A stretch of DNA of 64,000 nt from Streptomyces apocyni (GTDB lineage: Bacteria; Actinomycetota; Actinomycetes; Streptomycetales; Streptomycetaceae): assembly GCF_009739465.1 (NCBI RefSeq), contig NZ_WHOM01000067.1, positions 186,001 to 250,000 on the forward strand, written 5' to 3'. This document shows, piece after piece, positions 46,310 to 53,400 of the stretch; the stretch's first letter is position 1, and every line of letters begins with the position of its first letter. The translations under genes and the position numbers were made by a program. The notes beneath the pieces are model-generated. The model was not told the origin of the DNA. It made no database searches and saw only the letters and a list, made by a program, of their open reading frames with translations.

Positions 46310-47041
46310 TTGAAGGTATCTGTGTCGCGCGTTGTCATGGCCGCATCCGTGGTGGCCGCGCTCGGGTTCACCGCGGCGTGCGGTGGTAGTGACAGTGGTA
46401 GCGAGGGCAAGGACAAGCCCTCGGCGGAGAAGACGACTGAGGCGGCGAAGCCCAAGCCTCAGCCCCAGGCGGAAGCGCTGAGCGCTGATGAGCTGGAGGA
46501 GGCTGCCCTCGCCAAGGGGGACGTGAAGGGCTTCAGCAAGGTCGTCAAGACGCCGAAGGACGAGATGCCGGTGATCTTCATTCCGGCGTCGGACAAGAAG
46601 TGCCAGCCGCTGGCGAACCTGTTCTTCTTCGCCACGCGGCCCGGGGCCGATGCGCGCGTCGGGCGGACGCTGCTTCCTGACGGCCTGATGAACACCACGG
46701 CCAACACGGTCGCGCTGATGGCGTACAAGCAGTCCGACGCCGAGAAGGTCATCGGCGATCTGCGCACGGCGACCGAGGACTGCACCAAGTACGAGCACGT
46801 CGAGTACCAGTACTCCGATGTGAAGGCGCTGCCGGACCCCAAGCTGGGCGACGAGTCGGTCTCGTTCCAGATGGTCGGTGACATCGAGGGCGACAAGATG
46901 GGGACGTCCTACACCGTCGTGCGCAGTGGCTCGACCGTGGTCGGCTTCCGCGCGATGGACATGCTCGACGTCGAGAACCTGAAGGTGCCGGACGCGATCA
47001 TCAAGGCGCAGCTCGCCAAGCTGGAGAAGGTCGCGGGCTGA
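46310..47041 (+). CDS. Lipoprotein, paralogue 1
   Basis: 243 residues from the TTG at 46310; a GTG at 46301 would add three residues. The TTG was preferred because the paralogue 0.9 kb downstream begins at the equivalent TTG with the same leader spacing. The signal peptide has lipobox FTAAC followed by Gly/Ser and a Lys/Pro/Gln linker. The exported domain (about 65-243) has two cysteines (KKCQPLANL, EDCTKYEHV) and ends KAQLAKLEKVAG. It is about 40-50% similar by eye to the next gene. Function unknown; likely a surface-exposed sensor or binding protein. Confidence 0.85.
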   Translation: MKVSVSRVVMAASVVAALGFTAACGGSDSGSEGKDKPSAEKTTEAAKPKPQPQAEALSADELEEAALAKGDVKGFSKVVKTPKDEMPVIFIPASDKKCQPLANLFFFATRPGADARVGRTLLPDGLMNTTANTVALMAYKQSDAEKVIGDLRTATEDCTKYEHVEYQYSDVKALPDPKLGDESVSFQMVGDIEGDKMGTSYTVVRSGSTVVGFRAMDMLDVENLKVPDAIIKAQLAKLEKVAG

Positions 47042-47053
47042 TTCGGCTGAGTT

Positions 47054-47095
47054 GAGAGGCGTACGTGTACGTGTGTGCGTACGCGCACGCCTCTC
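47054..47095 (+). terminator. Hairpin between the two lipoprotein genes
   Basis: GAGAGGCGT and ACGCCTCTC form a perfect 9-bp outer stem, with further alternating purine-pyrimidine pairing (TACGTGTACGTGTG...) inside. Confidence 0.65.
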
Positions 47096-47128
47096 GGCTG
47101 CGTGTGTGACCGCGCCGCCGCGAGAGCT

Positions 47129-47137
47129 TGATCGTTA
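47129..47137 (+). promoter_or_regulatory. Shared upstream motif TGATCGTTA, copy 2
   Basis: Matches 46212-46220 and lies exactly 98 nt before the TTG start of the second lipoprotein gene. Confidence 0.5.
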
Positions 47138-47226
47138 TCTGGTGTCACTGGCCAAGTGGGTTGGTCGCGGCCTTGGATGAGATGCGGCGCACGGGGAGTG
47201 CGCCCGGACCTTGAGGGTGTGAAGCG

Positions 47227-47901
47227 TTGAAGTCAGCTGTTTCGCGTGCCGTGTTGGCCGCATCTGTCGTTGCCGCGCTGGGACTCACTGCCGCGTGTGG
47301 TGGTAGTAACGGCGAGGGAGGGGACGACTCGCCGCCGGCGAAGGTGCTGAGCGCCGCTCAGTTGAAGCAGGCCATCATCGGCGCGGGTGACGTCAAGGGC
47401 TACGAGGTAGAGGACATGCCCGACGAGGAGTGGCCCACGAAGTCCGTTCCCGCGAGCGACGACGCCTGTCAGCCGCTGGCCGACATGGTGATGTTCTCCA
47501 CGGGAACGAAGCCGAAGGCGAGGATCGCACGGACCTTCGGCGACAAGAAGCTCACCGCCTTCAACTTCGTCGCGCTGCTCGCGCAGGAGCAGGCCGACGC
47601 CAAGAAGGGGCTTGACGGGCTGCGCACTTCGCTGGACAAGTGCGAGAAGTTCGACCAGGCGGAGGGCGCGTTCGTCGGCGTGAAGACCCAGCCCGACCCC
47701 AAGCTGGGGGACGAGTCCCTCGCGTACCACCTCATCGAGGACAACGATGGCGAGGAGGTGCCCAGGTCGTTCACCGTTGTACGCAGCGGCTCGACGCTGG
47801 TGGTCTTCTCGAGCATGAACGTGACGGGCAAGGGGAAGACCGAGACGCCCGCCGCGATCGTTGAGGCGCAGATGGCCAAGCTGGAGAAGGTCGCGGGCTG
47901 A
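47227..47901 (+). CDS. Lipoprotein, paralogue 2
   Basis: 224 residues from the TTG at 47227 (GAGGG 8-9 nt upstream). The signal peptide (KSAVSRAVLAASVVAALG) ends in lipobox LTAAC. The exported domain shares with paralogue 1 the blocks LSAxQLKQAIIGAGDVKGY, PASDDACQPLADM, DKCEKF, PDPKLGDES, FTVVRSGSTLVVF and the C-terminus EAQMAKLEKVAG. It lacks the long Lys/Pro linker after the lipid cysteine. Tandem duplication is evident. Function unknown. Confidence 0.88.
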   Translation: MKSAVSRAVLAASVVAALGLTAACGGSNGEGGDDSPPAKVLSAAQLKQAIIGAGDVKGYEVEDMPDEEWPTKSVPASDDACQPLADMVMFSTGTKPKARIARTFGDKKLTAFNFVALLAQEQADAKKGLDGLRTSLDKCEKFDQAEGAFVGVKTQPDPKLGDESLAYHLIEDNDGEEVPRSFTVVRSGSTLVVFSSMNVTGKGKTETPAAIVEAQMAKLEKVAG

Positions 47902-47949
47902 TCATTCTGGTTGCTCTGGTTGTTCAGGCCGACCTGGGTGCGTAGAGCG

Positions 47950-47988
47950 AGCGAAGGGCCCCGCGAGTGGATCGCGGGGCCCTTCGCT
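47950..47988 (+). terminator. Terminator after lipoprotein 2
   Basis: Perfect 17-bp stem AGCGAAGGGCCCCGCGA / TCGCGGGGCCCTTCGCT with loop GTGGA. Confidence 0.92.
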
Positions 47989-48554
47989 GCGCACCGACGT
48001 CAGGGCAGCGTCGGTGCTGCGAAGCGGCGCTGGAGGGGGGAGGGGGAGCGCCGCTGGTGTGGTGGGTCGCTGGTCGGCGCCGCCCCGGCGCGCTGGGGGC
48101 GCGTCGGTGGTTTCGACCCATGGCAGGTCTCTCTTGGGCATCGTGCTGGACGATCCGCGGACTGCGCAACCGTTTCAGCCAGCCTTGGCCGGACTGTGCC
48201 AGTCCTGGGAGGTCTTGGGAATGTGACCGCCGGTCGGCCCCGGGCGTCCCCGGAACCGACCGTCTTTCTCAAGGTGACCGGGCTGCTGTCCCCTGCCGTC
48301 CGGTCACGCTCTGGAGCGAGGTCCCACGACGTTCGGTACGAGCCATGAGCTCGGGCCGCACGTCTCATCGCCCCAGCGAAGCCACGCGTGGTTCTTTCGG
48401 GCCCGCCCCTGGATGACACGGACACCCGGACCAACGAAGCCCCTTGGCGCGCGGTCACGGTGCCGTACGGGTGAGAAGGGGGCGAACGTGGGTGCGGGGG
48501 AGGTCCGTACGCCCCAAGTCGCACGCCGCAAGCCGTACGCCCGAGCCGTACGCC
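47989..48554. other. 566-bp stretch without a recognisable gene
   Basis: Open frames here are low-complexity Arg/Pro/Gly shadows without start signals. Visible structure: an 8-bp inverted repeat GTGACCGG (48274) / CCGGTCAC (48300), and CCGTACGCC repeats at about 48521-48553. Nothing else recognised. Confidence 0.5.
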
Positions 48555-48579
48555 CTGAGCCCTATACCTCAGGGCTCAG
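48555..48579 (-). terminator. Terminator overlapping the chorismate mutase stop
   Basis: CTGAGCCCT / AGGGCTCAG, 9-bp perfect stem with loop ATACCTC. The stop codon of the minus-strand gene lies inside the stem. Confidence 0.6.
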
Positions 48580-48896
48580 ACGCGGCCGCGGCAGAGTTCG
48601 AGCAGGGTCATCGCGAGTGCGGTGCCCGGCTTGCCGAGTGCGTCGCTGTAGTGGCTGAGGACGTCCATCTCGCGGGAGAGGTTCACACGTCGGCCGCCGG
48701 ACGCGATCCTGGACTGCTGGATCACCGCCGAGACGGCCATCCGTTCCTGGACGAGACCGATGATCCGGTCGTCGAGCGCGTCGATGCGGTCGCGGGCGTC
48801 GGTGATCAGGGACGCGGCGTCCTCGGTGCGGGCGCCCGTCTGCTCGGTGGCGGTGGCGGTGGTGCGGGTGCTGGTGTGGGTCTTCGTCGCGGTCAT
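48576..48896 (-). CDS. Chorismate mutase (AroQ class)
   Basis: 106 residues, with GGAGGAG 8 nt before the ATG. A Thr/Ala-rich N-terminus (1-22) precedes the three-helix AroQ fold: DARDRIDALDDRIIGLVQERM, Arg/Lys-type active-site residues in QQSRIASGGRRV, SREMDVLSHYSDALG and the C-terminal helix. It rearranges chorismate to prephenate, the branch point to phenylalanine and tyrosine. A leader peptide rich in Phe/Tyr codons and a terminator precede it, so transcription is probably attenuated by the end products. It is divergent from guaA. Confidence 0.9.
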   Translation of the reverse strand: MTATKTHTSTRTTATATEQTGARTEDAASLITDARDRIDALDDRIIGLVQERMAVSAVIQQSRIASGGRRVNLSREMDVLSHYSDALGKPGTALAMTLLELCRGRV

Positions 48897-48964
48897 GGTG
48901 GGGCTCCTCCTGCGTGGTGGGTCCGGTGGATGCCCCGGAGCGGCCAGACCCGGGAGGGAAACGA

Positions 48965-48999
48965 CAGGCGCCCCGGGCCTTGTCGGCCCGGGGCGCCTG
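48965..48999 (-). terminator. Attenuator terminator upstream of chorismate mutase
   Basis: On the minus strand CAGGCGCCCCGGGCC pairs perfectly with GGCCCGGGGCGCCTG (15 bp, loop GACAA), followed by TCGTTTCCC. It begins 20 nt after the leader peptide stop codon and lies before the structural gene, which is the position of an attenuator. Confidence 0.85.
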
Positions 49000-49019
49000 G
49001 GAAGTCGCTTGTCAGTGGA

Positions 49020-49100
49020 TCAAGCAGCACGACCATGGCAGCCGGTGGGCCGGTTGCCATAGGTAAACGCGAAGATCTCGCGGCGCAGGTGCTTGGTCAC
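49020..49100 (-). CDS. Leader peptide for attenuation of chorismate mutase (26 codons)
   Basis: GTG start at 49100, 26 residues: VTKHLRREIFAFTYGNRP then TGCHGRAA and TGA. The core Phe-Ala-Phe-Thr-Tyr is coded TTC GCG TTT ACC TAT. TTT and TAT are rare A/T-ended codons in this GC-rich genome, as expected where ribosome stalling is to report charged tRNA-Phe and tRNA-Tyr. A hairpin GGCA-CCGG / CCGG-TGCC follows within the coding sequence. The -10 box ends 6 nt before the GTG, so translation may start at the first base of a leaderless mRNA. It is too short for normal ORF calling. Confidence 0.72.
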   Translation of the reverse strand: MTKHLRREIFAFTYGNRPTGCHGRAA

Positions 49101-49106
49101 GGGGAC

Positions 49107-49137
49107 AGTATGCCCCCACCTGCGCCGGGCCGGTCAA
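49107..49137 (-). promoter_or_regulatory. Putative promoter of the chorismate mutase leader
   Basis: On the minus strand TTGACC (49137-49132) and CATACT (49112-49107), 19 bp apart. The expected start is the first base of the leader GTG. Confidence 0.6.
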
Positions 49138-49246
49138 CGGGAGAGGCCGAAGGTTCGGATGGTGAGACGAGGGACCACTCCCACGCCCCGTTAGAATCGA
49201 CAAGAGAGACCCCCTCCTCCCTCATCCACCGCCGGAAGGCCACGCA

Positions 49247-50839
49247 GTGCCAGCAGTGTCATCAGGTTCCCCAGCTGCCGCCCCCGACACCGTGCTGGTC
49301 GTCGACTTCGGCGCACAGTACGCCCAGCTCATCGCCCGACGCGTGCGTGAGGCCCGGGTCTACAGCGAGATCGTGCCGAGCACCATGCCGGTCGCCGAGA
49401 TGCTCGCCAAGAACCCCGCCGCGATCATCCTCTCCGGAGGCCCCTCCTCCGTATACGCGGAGAGCGCCCCGCGCCTGGACCGCGCACTCTTCGAGGCCGG
49501 GGTCCCCGTCTTCGGCATGTGCTACGGCTTCCAGCTCATGGCCACCACGCTCGGCGGCACCGTCGACAACACGGGCGCGCGGGAGTACGGACGTACCCCC
49601 CTGCACGTCTCCAAGTCCGGCTCGACCCTCTTCGAGGGCACCCCGGACGAGCAGCCTGTCTGGATGTCGCACGGCGACGCCTGCTCCGCCGCCCCCGAGG
49701 GCTTCACGGTCACCGCGTCCACGGACGTCGTGCCGGTCGCCGCCTTCGAGAACGACGAGAAGAAGCTGTACGGCGTGCAGTACCACCCCGAGGTGATGCA
49801 CTCCACGCACGGCCAGCAGGTACTCGAGCACTTCCTGTACCGCGGCGCGGGCCTCACCCCCTCCTGGACCACCACCAACGTGGTGGAGGAGCAGGTCGCG
49901 CTCATCCGCGAGCAGGTCGGCTCCAGGCGCGCCATCTGCGGGCTGTCCGGCGGCGTGGACTCCGCGGTCGCCGCCGCCCTCGTGCAGAAGGCCATCGGCT
50001 CGCAGCTGACCTGCGTGTACGTCGACCACGGGCTGATGCGTAAGGGCGAGACCGAGCAGGTCGAGAAGGACTTCGTCGCCGCGACGGGTGTCCAGCTCAA
50101 GGTCGTGGACGCCGAGCAGCGCTTCCTGGACGCGCTGGCGGGCGTCTCGGACCCCGAGGAGAAGCGGAAGATCATCGGCCGGGAGTTCATCCGGGTCTTC
50201 GAGCAGGCCCAGGCCGAGATCGTCGCCGAGGCGGCGGGCGGCGAGTCGGTCTCCTTCCTGGTGCAGGGCACCCTCTACCCGGACGTCGTCGAGTCCGGCG
50301 GCGGCACCGGCACGGCCAACATCAAGTCCCACCACAACGTGGGCGGCCTCCCCGACGACCTTGAGTTCGAGCTCGTCGAGCCGCTGCGCAAGCTGTTCAA
50401 GGACGAGGTCCGGATGGTCGGCCAGGAGCTCGGCCTGCCGGACGAGATCGTCCAGCGCCAGCCCTTCCCGGGCCCCGGCCTCGGCATCCGCATCGTCGGC
50501 GACGTCACGCGCGAGCGCCTCGACCTGCTGCGCGAGGCCGACGCCATCGCCCGCGAGGAGCTCACCGCGGCCGGGCTCGACCGCGAGATCTGGCAGTGCC
50601 CCGTGGTGCTGCTCGCGGACGTCCGCTCGGTAGGTGTCCAGGGCGACGGCCGTACGTACGGCCACCCGATCGTGCTGCGGCCGGTCTCGTCCGAGGACGC
50701 GATGACGGCGGACTGGACGCGGATGCCGTACGACGTGCTGGCGAAGATCTCGACGCGGATCACGAACGAGGTCGCGGATGTGAACCGTGTGGTGCTGGAC
50801 GTGACCAGCAAGCCCCCGGGGACCATCGAGTGGGAGTGA
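49247..50839 (+). CDS. guaA: GMP synthase, glutamine-hydrolysing
   Basis: 530 residues from the GTG at 49247, with GGAAGG upstream. The class I glutamine amidotransferase domain has FGMCYGFQLM nucleophile Cys and YHPEV His-Glu. The ATP pyrophosphatase domain has P-loop SGGVDSAV, and the GMP-synthase C-terminal dimerisation domain ends DVTSKPPGTIEWE. It aminates XMP to GMP with glutamine and ATP, the step after GuaB. Full family length. Followed by a strong terminator. Confidence 0.97.
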   Translation: MPAVSSGSPAAAPDTVLVVDFGAQYAQLIARRVREARVYSEIVPSTMPVAEMLAKNPAAIILSGGPSSVYAESAPRLDRALFEAGVPVFGMCYGFQLMATTLGGTVDNTGAREYGRTPLHVSKSGSTLFEGTPDEQPVWMSHGDACSAAPEGFTVTASTDVVPVAAFENDEKKLYGVQYHPEVMHSTHGQQVLEHFLYRGAGLTPSWTTTNVVEEQVALIREQVGSRRAICGLSGGVDSAVAAALVQKAIGSQLTCVYVDHGLMRKGETEQVEKDFVAATGVQLKVVDAEQRFLDALAGVSDPEEKRKIIGREFIRVFEQAQAEIVAEAAGGESVSFLVQGTLYPDVVESGGGTGTANIKSHHNVGGLPDDLEFELVEPLRKLFKDEVRMVGQELGLPDEIVQRQPFPGPGLGIRIVGDVTRERLDLLREADAIAREELTAAGLDREIWQCPVVLLADVRSVGVQGDGRTYGHPIVLRPVSSEDAMTADWTRMPYDVLAKISTRITNEVADVNRVVLDVTSKPPGTIEWE

Positions 50840-50865
50840 CCTCCACCTAGACCCCTAGCGGGTCA

Positions 50866-50909
50866 ACGCCACTGCCGTCGCTCATTCGTTTGGGCGGCGG
50901 CAGTGGCGT
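50866..50909 (+). terminator. Terminator after guaA
   Basis: ACGCCACTGCCG / CGGCAGTGGCGT, 12-bp perfect outer stem with a 20-nt loop containing TTCGTTT. Confidence 0.8.
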
Positions 50910-50962
50910 ATCCGCTGGGTACGCTGGCCTGAGAGGCGAGACTCCGTCGCATGGGAGCAATC

Positions 50963-51562
50963 ATGAGCGCCGCGCGTGATTACGGACTGGACGCTGATCA
51001 TGTCTGGGCACGCCCCCCTGAGGGCGGCTGGACGGCGGACGATCTCGACTGGCTTCCGAACCTTCCCCCGCACACGGAGCTGATCGACGGGAGCCTCGTC
51101 CTAGTGAGTCCGCAGACCCGGTTTCACACGCGCACCATGCGGCTACTGGAGAACGCGCTACTCGAACAGGCGCCCGACGACCTCGAAGCCATCCGAGAGA
51201 TGACCATCAAGCTGGACAAGCGGAATCGGCCCGAGCCCGACATCCTCGTCGTCCCGGTCGGTGCGGACACCGGTCCCCTGCAGACCTGGTTTAAGCCGGA
51301 GGACGTCATCCTCGCGGTTGAGGTCGTCTCCAAGGACTCCGTCGAGCGTGACCGTGAGGTCAAGCCCCGGAAGTACGCCAAGGCAGGCGTGCCGTACTAC
51401 TGGCGGGTCGAGGAGAACGAGGGTCTACCCGTCGTCTATGTTTTCGAGCTAGACCCGGCCCTCAAGTCGTACGCGCCCACCGGCATTTACCACGACCGGC
51501 TCAAGGTGTCTCTGCCGTTCCCTGTCGACATCGACCTGACCGCGATGAACCGCCGCCGCTGA
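50963..51562 (+). CDS. Uma2-family putative restriction endonuclease-fold protein
   Basis: 199 residues from the ATG at 50963, with GGAG 5 nt upstream; an ATG four codons earlier is weaker. The DUF820/Uma2 PD-(D/E)XK core is visible: ELIDGSLVLVSPQT, PEPDILVV, LAVEVVSKDSVERDREVKPRKYAKAGVPYYW and VYVFELD. Streptomyces genomes contain dozens of such genes; their biological role is not established. It stands alone here. Confidence 0.88.
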   Translation: MSAARDYGLDADHVWARPPEGGWTADDLDWLPNLPPHTELIDGSLVLVSPQTRFHTRTMRLLENALLEQAPDDLEAIREMTIKLDKRNRPEPDILVVPVGADTGPLQTWFKPEDVILAVEVVSKDSVERDREVKPRKYAKAGVPYYWRVEENEGLPVVYVFELDPALKSYAPTGIYHDRLKVSLPFPVDIDLTAMNRRR

Positions 51563-51601
51563 CGGCCGTTGACGGATGCGTGGGCACGCGCGGACTGCGG
51601 G

Positions 51602-52072
51602 CTACTGCCGGTGTACCGTGCGCAGCCTCCGCCCCGGCTGCCAGGTCTGGATGGCGAGCTGGTCGCCGTCGACGGACGTCCTGACCACCTCGGTCAGCTC
51701 GGCCCTAAACAGGTGGAACGGCTCCTGTGGCCCGTCATCGCCCACATAGCGGGCGATCACCTCCGGGTCATGGACCTCGACCGCACGGCCGCTCACGCGG
51801 ACATCGCCGCCGCCCATCTCGGTGCCGGGACCGGGGTTGGCCTGGAGGGCGAAGCGCGGGTCGCGGCGCAGGTCGAGGGCCTTGAGCGAGTTCGGCATCA
51901 TGCCGAGCCACAACTCGCCCGCGAGGAAGCGGACTTCCAGGCCGGTCGTGCGCGGTGAGCCGTCCTTGCGGAGGGTGGCGAGGACGTGGTGGGTGAACGC
52001 GCCGAAGCGATCCTCGACCGTCTTGGCGAGAGCTGGTTCCGCGGCGGCGAATGCTTCCCAGTTGGAGGACAT
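51602..52072 (-). CDS. Pyridoxamine 5'-phosphate oxidase-like split-barrel protein
   Basis: 156 residues from the ATG at 52072. It has the FMN/F420 split beta-barrel pattern: FGAFTHHVLATLRKDGSPRTT, the LWLGMMPNSLKALDLRRDPRFAL segment that binds the cofactor phosphate, and GRAVEV. Such proteins reduce or oxidise small molecules with FMN or F420; the substrate is unknown. Upstream of the start is a 6-bp inverted repeat that may be an operator. Confidence 0.85.
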   Translation of the reverse strand: MSSNWEAFAAAEPALAKTVEDRFGAFTHHVLATLRKDGSPRTTGLEVRFLAGELWLGMMPNSLKALDLRRDPRFALQANPGPGTEMGGGDVRVSGRAVEVHDPEVIARYVGDDGPQEPFHLFRAELTEVVRTSVDGDQLAIQTWQPGRRLRTVHRQ

Positions 52073-52079
52073 ACGTCCA

Positions 52080-52099
52080 GTCTGGCGCGCGTACCAGAC
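52080..52099. promoter_or_regulatory. Inverted repeat upstream of the split-barrel gene
   Basis: GTCTGG, 8-nt spacer CGCGCGTA, CCAGAC, beginning 8 bp upstream of the start codon. Candidate operator; regulator unknown. Confidence 0.35.
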
Positions 52100-52139
52100 A
52101 TCTTCTGTCGGGTACGCGAGGCGCCCTTGGCCGCGTCGG

Positions 52140-52505
52140 CTACGGGTGGTCCGCGAGATGCTGGCGGGCGGCTTCGACGAACGCCGTGCGCAGCTGTGTG
52201 TAGCGCTCCCAGACGCCATCCGGTTCAGTGTCCTCGGTGTGCATGGAGCGGATGCAGGTGATGAGCGCTCTGGCCTCTTCTATGGGCCCAAGCCCTTCGA
52301 GGTCGATCATGTTGAACTCGGACTGCGTCCGCGTGTACGCCGCGTCGGTCTCGGTGAGTGCCCACTCCTTGTCGGTGTAGTCGCCGCGCCACCGGTGCCA
52401 GCACACCCGCGCTTCGGCGTCGGTGGCCGTGAGGAAGGCGGCGTACGTCTTGCGGTGCGCGAGATAGATGGGCGTCCAGTCCTGCGCCACCTCGGGTACC
52501 TCCAC
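52140..52505 (-). CDS. Hypothetical protein
   Basis: 121 residues from the GTG at 52505. Predicted all-helical, acidic, Trp-rich (VCWHRWRGDYTDKEWALTETD), with no signal peptide or membrane segment. It starts 67 bp upstream of the split-barrel gene on the same strand. Codon use is typical for the genome, so it is probably real. I do not recognise the family. Confidence 0.65.
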   Translation of the reverse strand: MEVPEVAQDWTPIYLAHRKTYAAFLTATDAEARVCWHRWRGDYTDKEWALTETDAAYTRTQSEFNMIDLEGLGPIEEARALITCIRSMHTEDTEPDGVWERYTQLRTAFVEAARQHLADHP

Positions 52506-52690
52506 TTCCTGACGGCTCTGCCGGGTGCTCAGGGGGGAACCATGGCACGGGTGTGATCGGTGGAGAAGACCCGTGCGTGAGGCGGACGAAGGTCCGCCGC
52601 TCGGCGGAATCCGCCGCAGGTCTGGTGAGCGCGGTCTTCTAGGCGTACGTATGGTCCTGGTGAGGGATCAACCGAGAGGCGGCGGGCTCG

Positions 52691-53230
52691 ATGGCGCACG
52701 GTATGCGGACCGACCGGTACGACACCTGGGGTGGCGGGGGCGGCGGCCACTCGGGCGGCGATGGCTGGCGAGAGGCAGCGTCCCGCTACGCGCTGCTGCC
52801 GCTGCGCGTCTTCCTCGGCGTCACCTTCATCTATGCGGGACTGGACAAGCTGACCGACTCCGCCTTCATGTCCGCGACCGGCGTGGGGTCGATCGGCGAG
52901 ATGATGAACGGCGTACGGGACAACTCGGCGATCCCCGCACTGGTCGACCTCGCCCTGAAGAGTCCCGTCGGCTTCGGCTACGCCATCGCCTTCGGCGAGC
53001 TGGCCGTCGGCATCGGGACCCTGATCGGCCTGCTGGCCAGGATCGCCGCGCTCGGTGGCGTACTGATCTCGCTGAGCCTGTGGCTGACCGTGAGCTGGGC
53101 CGTCGAGCCGTACTACTACGGCAACGACCTCGCCTATCTCATGGCCTGGCTGCCGTTGCTGCTCGCCGGGGCGTCGATGTTCTCCTTGGACGCGATGCTG
53201 CGGGAGCGCCGACGGCGCCGGATGCCGTAG
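52691..53230 (+). CDS. DoxX-family membrane protein
   Basis: 179 residues. A Gly/His-rich soluble N-terminus (1-28) precedes four hydrophobic helices with the DoxX signature RVFLGVTFIYAGLDKLTD in the first, GELAVGIGTLIGLLARIAALGG, and LMAWLPLLLAGASMFSLD in the last; the tail is poly-Arg. DoxX-type proteins are linked to redox or thiosulfate/quinone functions, but the role here is open. An ATG at 52703 is an alternative start. The 3' end overlaps the convergent small membrane gene by 97 bp. Confidence 0.85.
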   Translation: MAHGMRTDRYDTWGGGGGGHSGGDGWREAASRYALLPLRVFLGVTFIYAGLDKLTDSAFMSATGVGSIGEMMNGVRDNSAIPALVDLALKSPVGFGYAIAFGELAVGIGTLIGLLARIAALGGVLISLSLWLTVSWAVEPYYYGNDLAYLMAWLPLLLAGASMFSLDAMLRERRRRRMP

Positions 53231-53400
53231 TTCGCGGCCGCCACCACGGCCGCGAGGACCAGTCCCCCGACGACGATCGGTATCACCGCGTACCACGGGA
53301 CGCTCCAAGCGTCGGCCGCGTCGCCCGCGTACAGGACCCCCGCGGCCAACAGCGTGAGCCCCGCGACCAGCTTGCCCGGCTGTAGCTCATGGCGTAGCAC
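53134..53400 (-). CDS. Small two-helix membrane protein
   Basis: 88 residues from the GTG at 53400, which overlaps the end of the PspC gene by 14 nt (translational coupling). Two hydrophobic helices (about 10-25 and 38-60) are followed by an Arg-rich, then Ser/Asn-rich tail. Coupling to the PspC/LiaF-like gene suggests a role in the same envelope-stress unit. Part of the tail is antisense to the DoxX gene. No family recognised. Confidence 0.62.
   Translation of the reverse strand: MLRHELQPGKLVAGLTLLAAGVLYAGDAADAWSVPWYAVIPIVVGGLVLAAVVAAANYGIRRRRRSRSIASKENIDAPASSNGSQAMR

Larger units (their letters stand above)
48897..49246. other. Divergent leader/control region between chorismate mutase and guaA
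   Basis: 350 bp. From the guaA side it contains a -10-like TAGAAT (49192-49197) for guaA, then on the minus strand the attenuator promoter, a 26-codon leader peptide and a GC-rich terminator, followed by 68 nt to the chorismate mutase start. Confidence 0.7.

Noticed and set aside
47989..48554. Possible small genes in the gap before chorismate mutase
   Set aside because: No frame combines a start signal, genome-typical codon bias and recognisable protein features.
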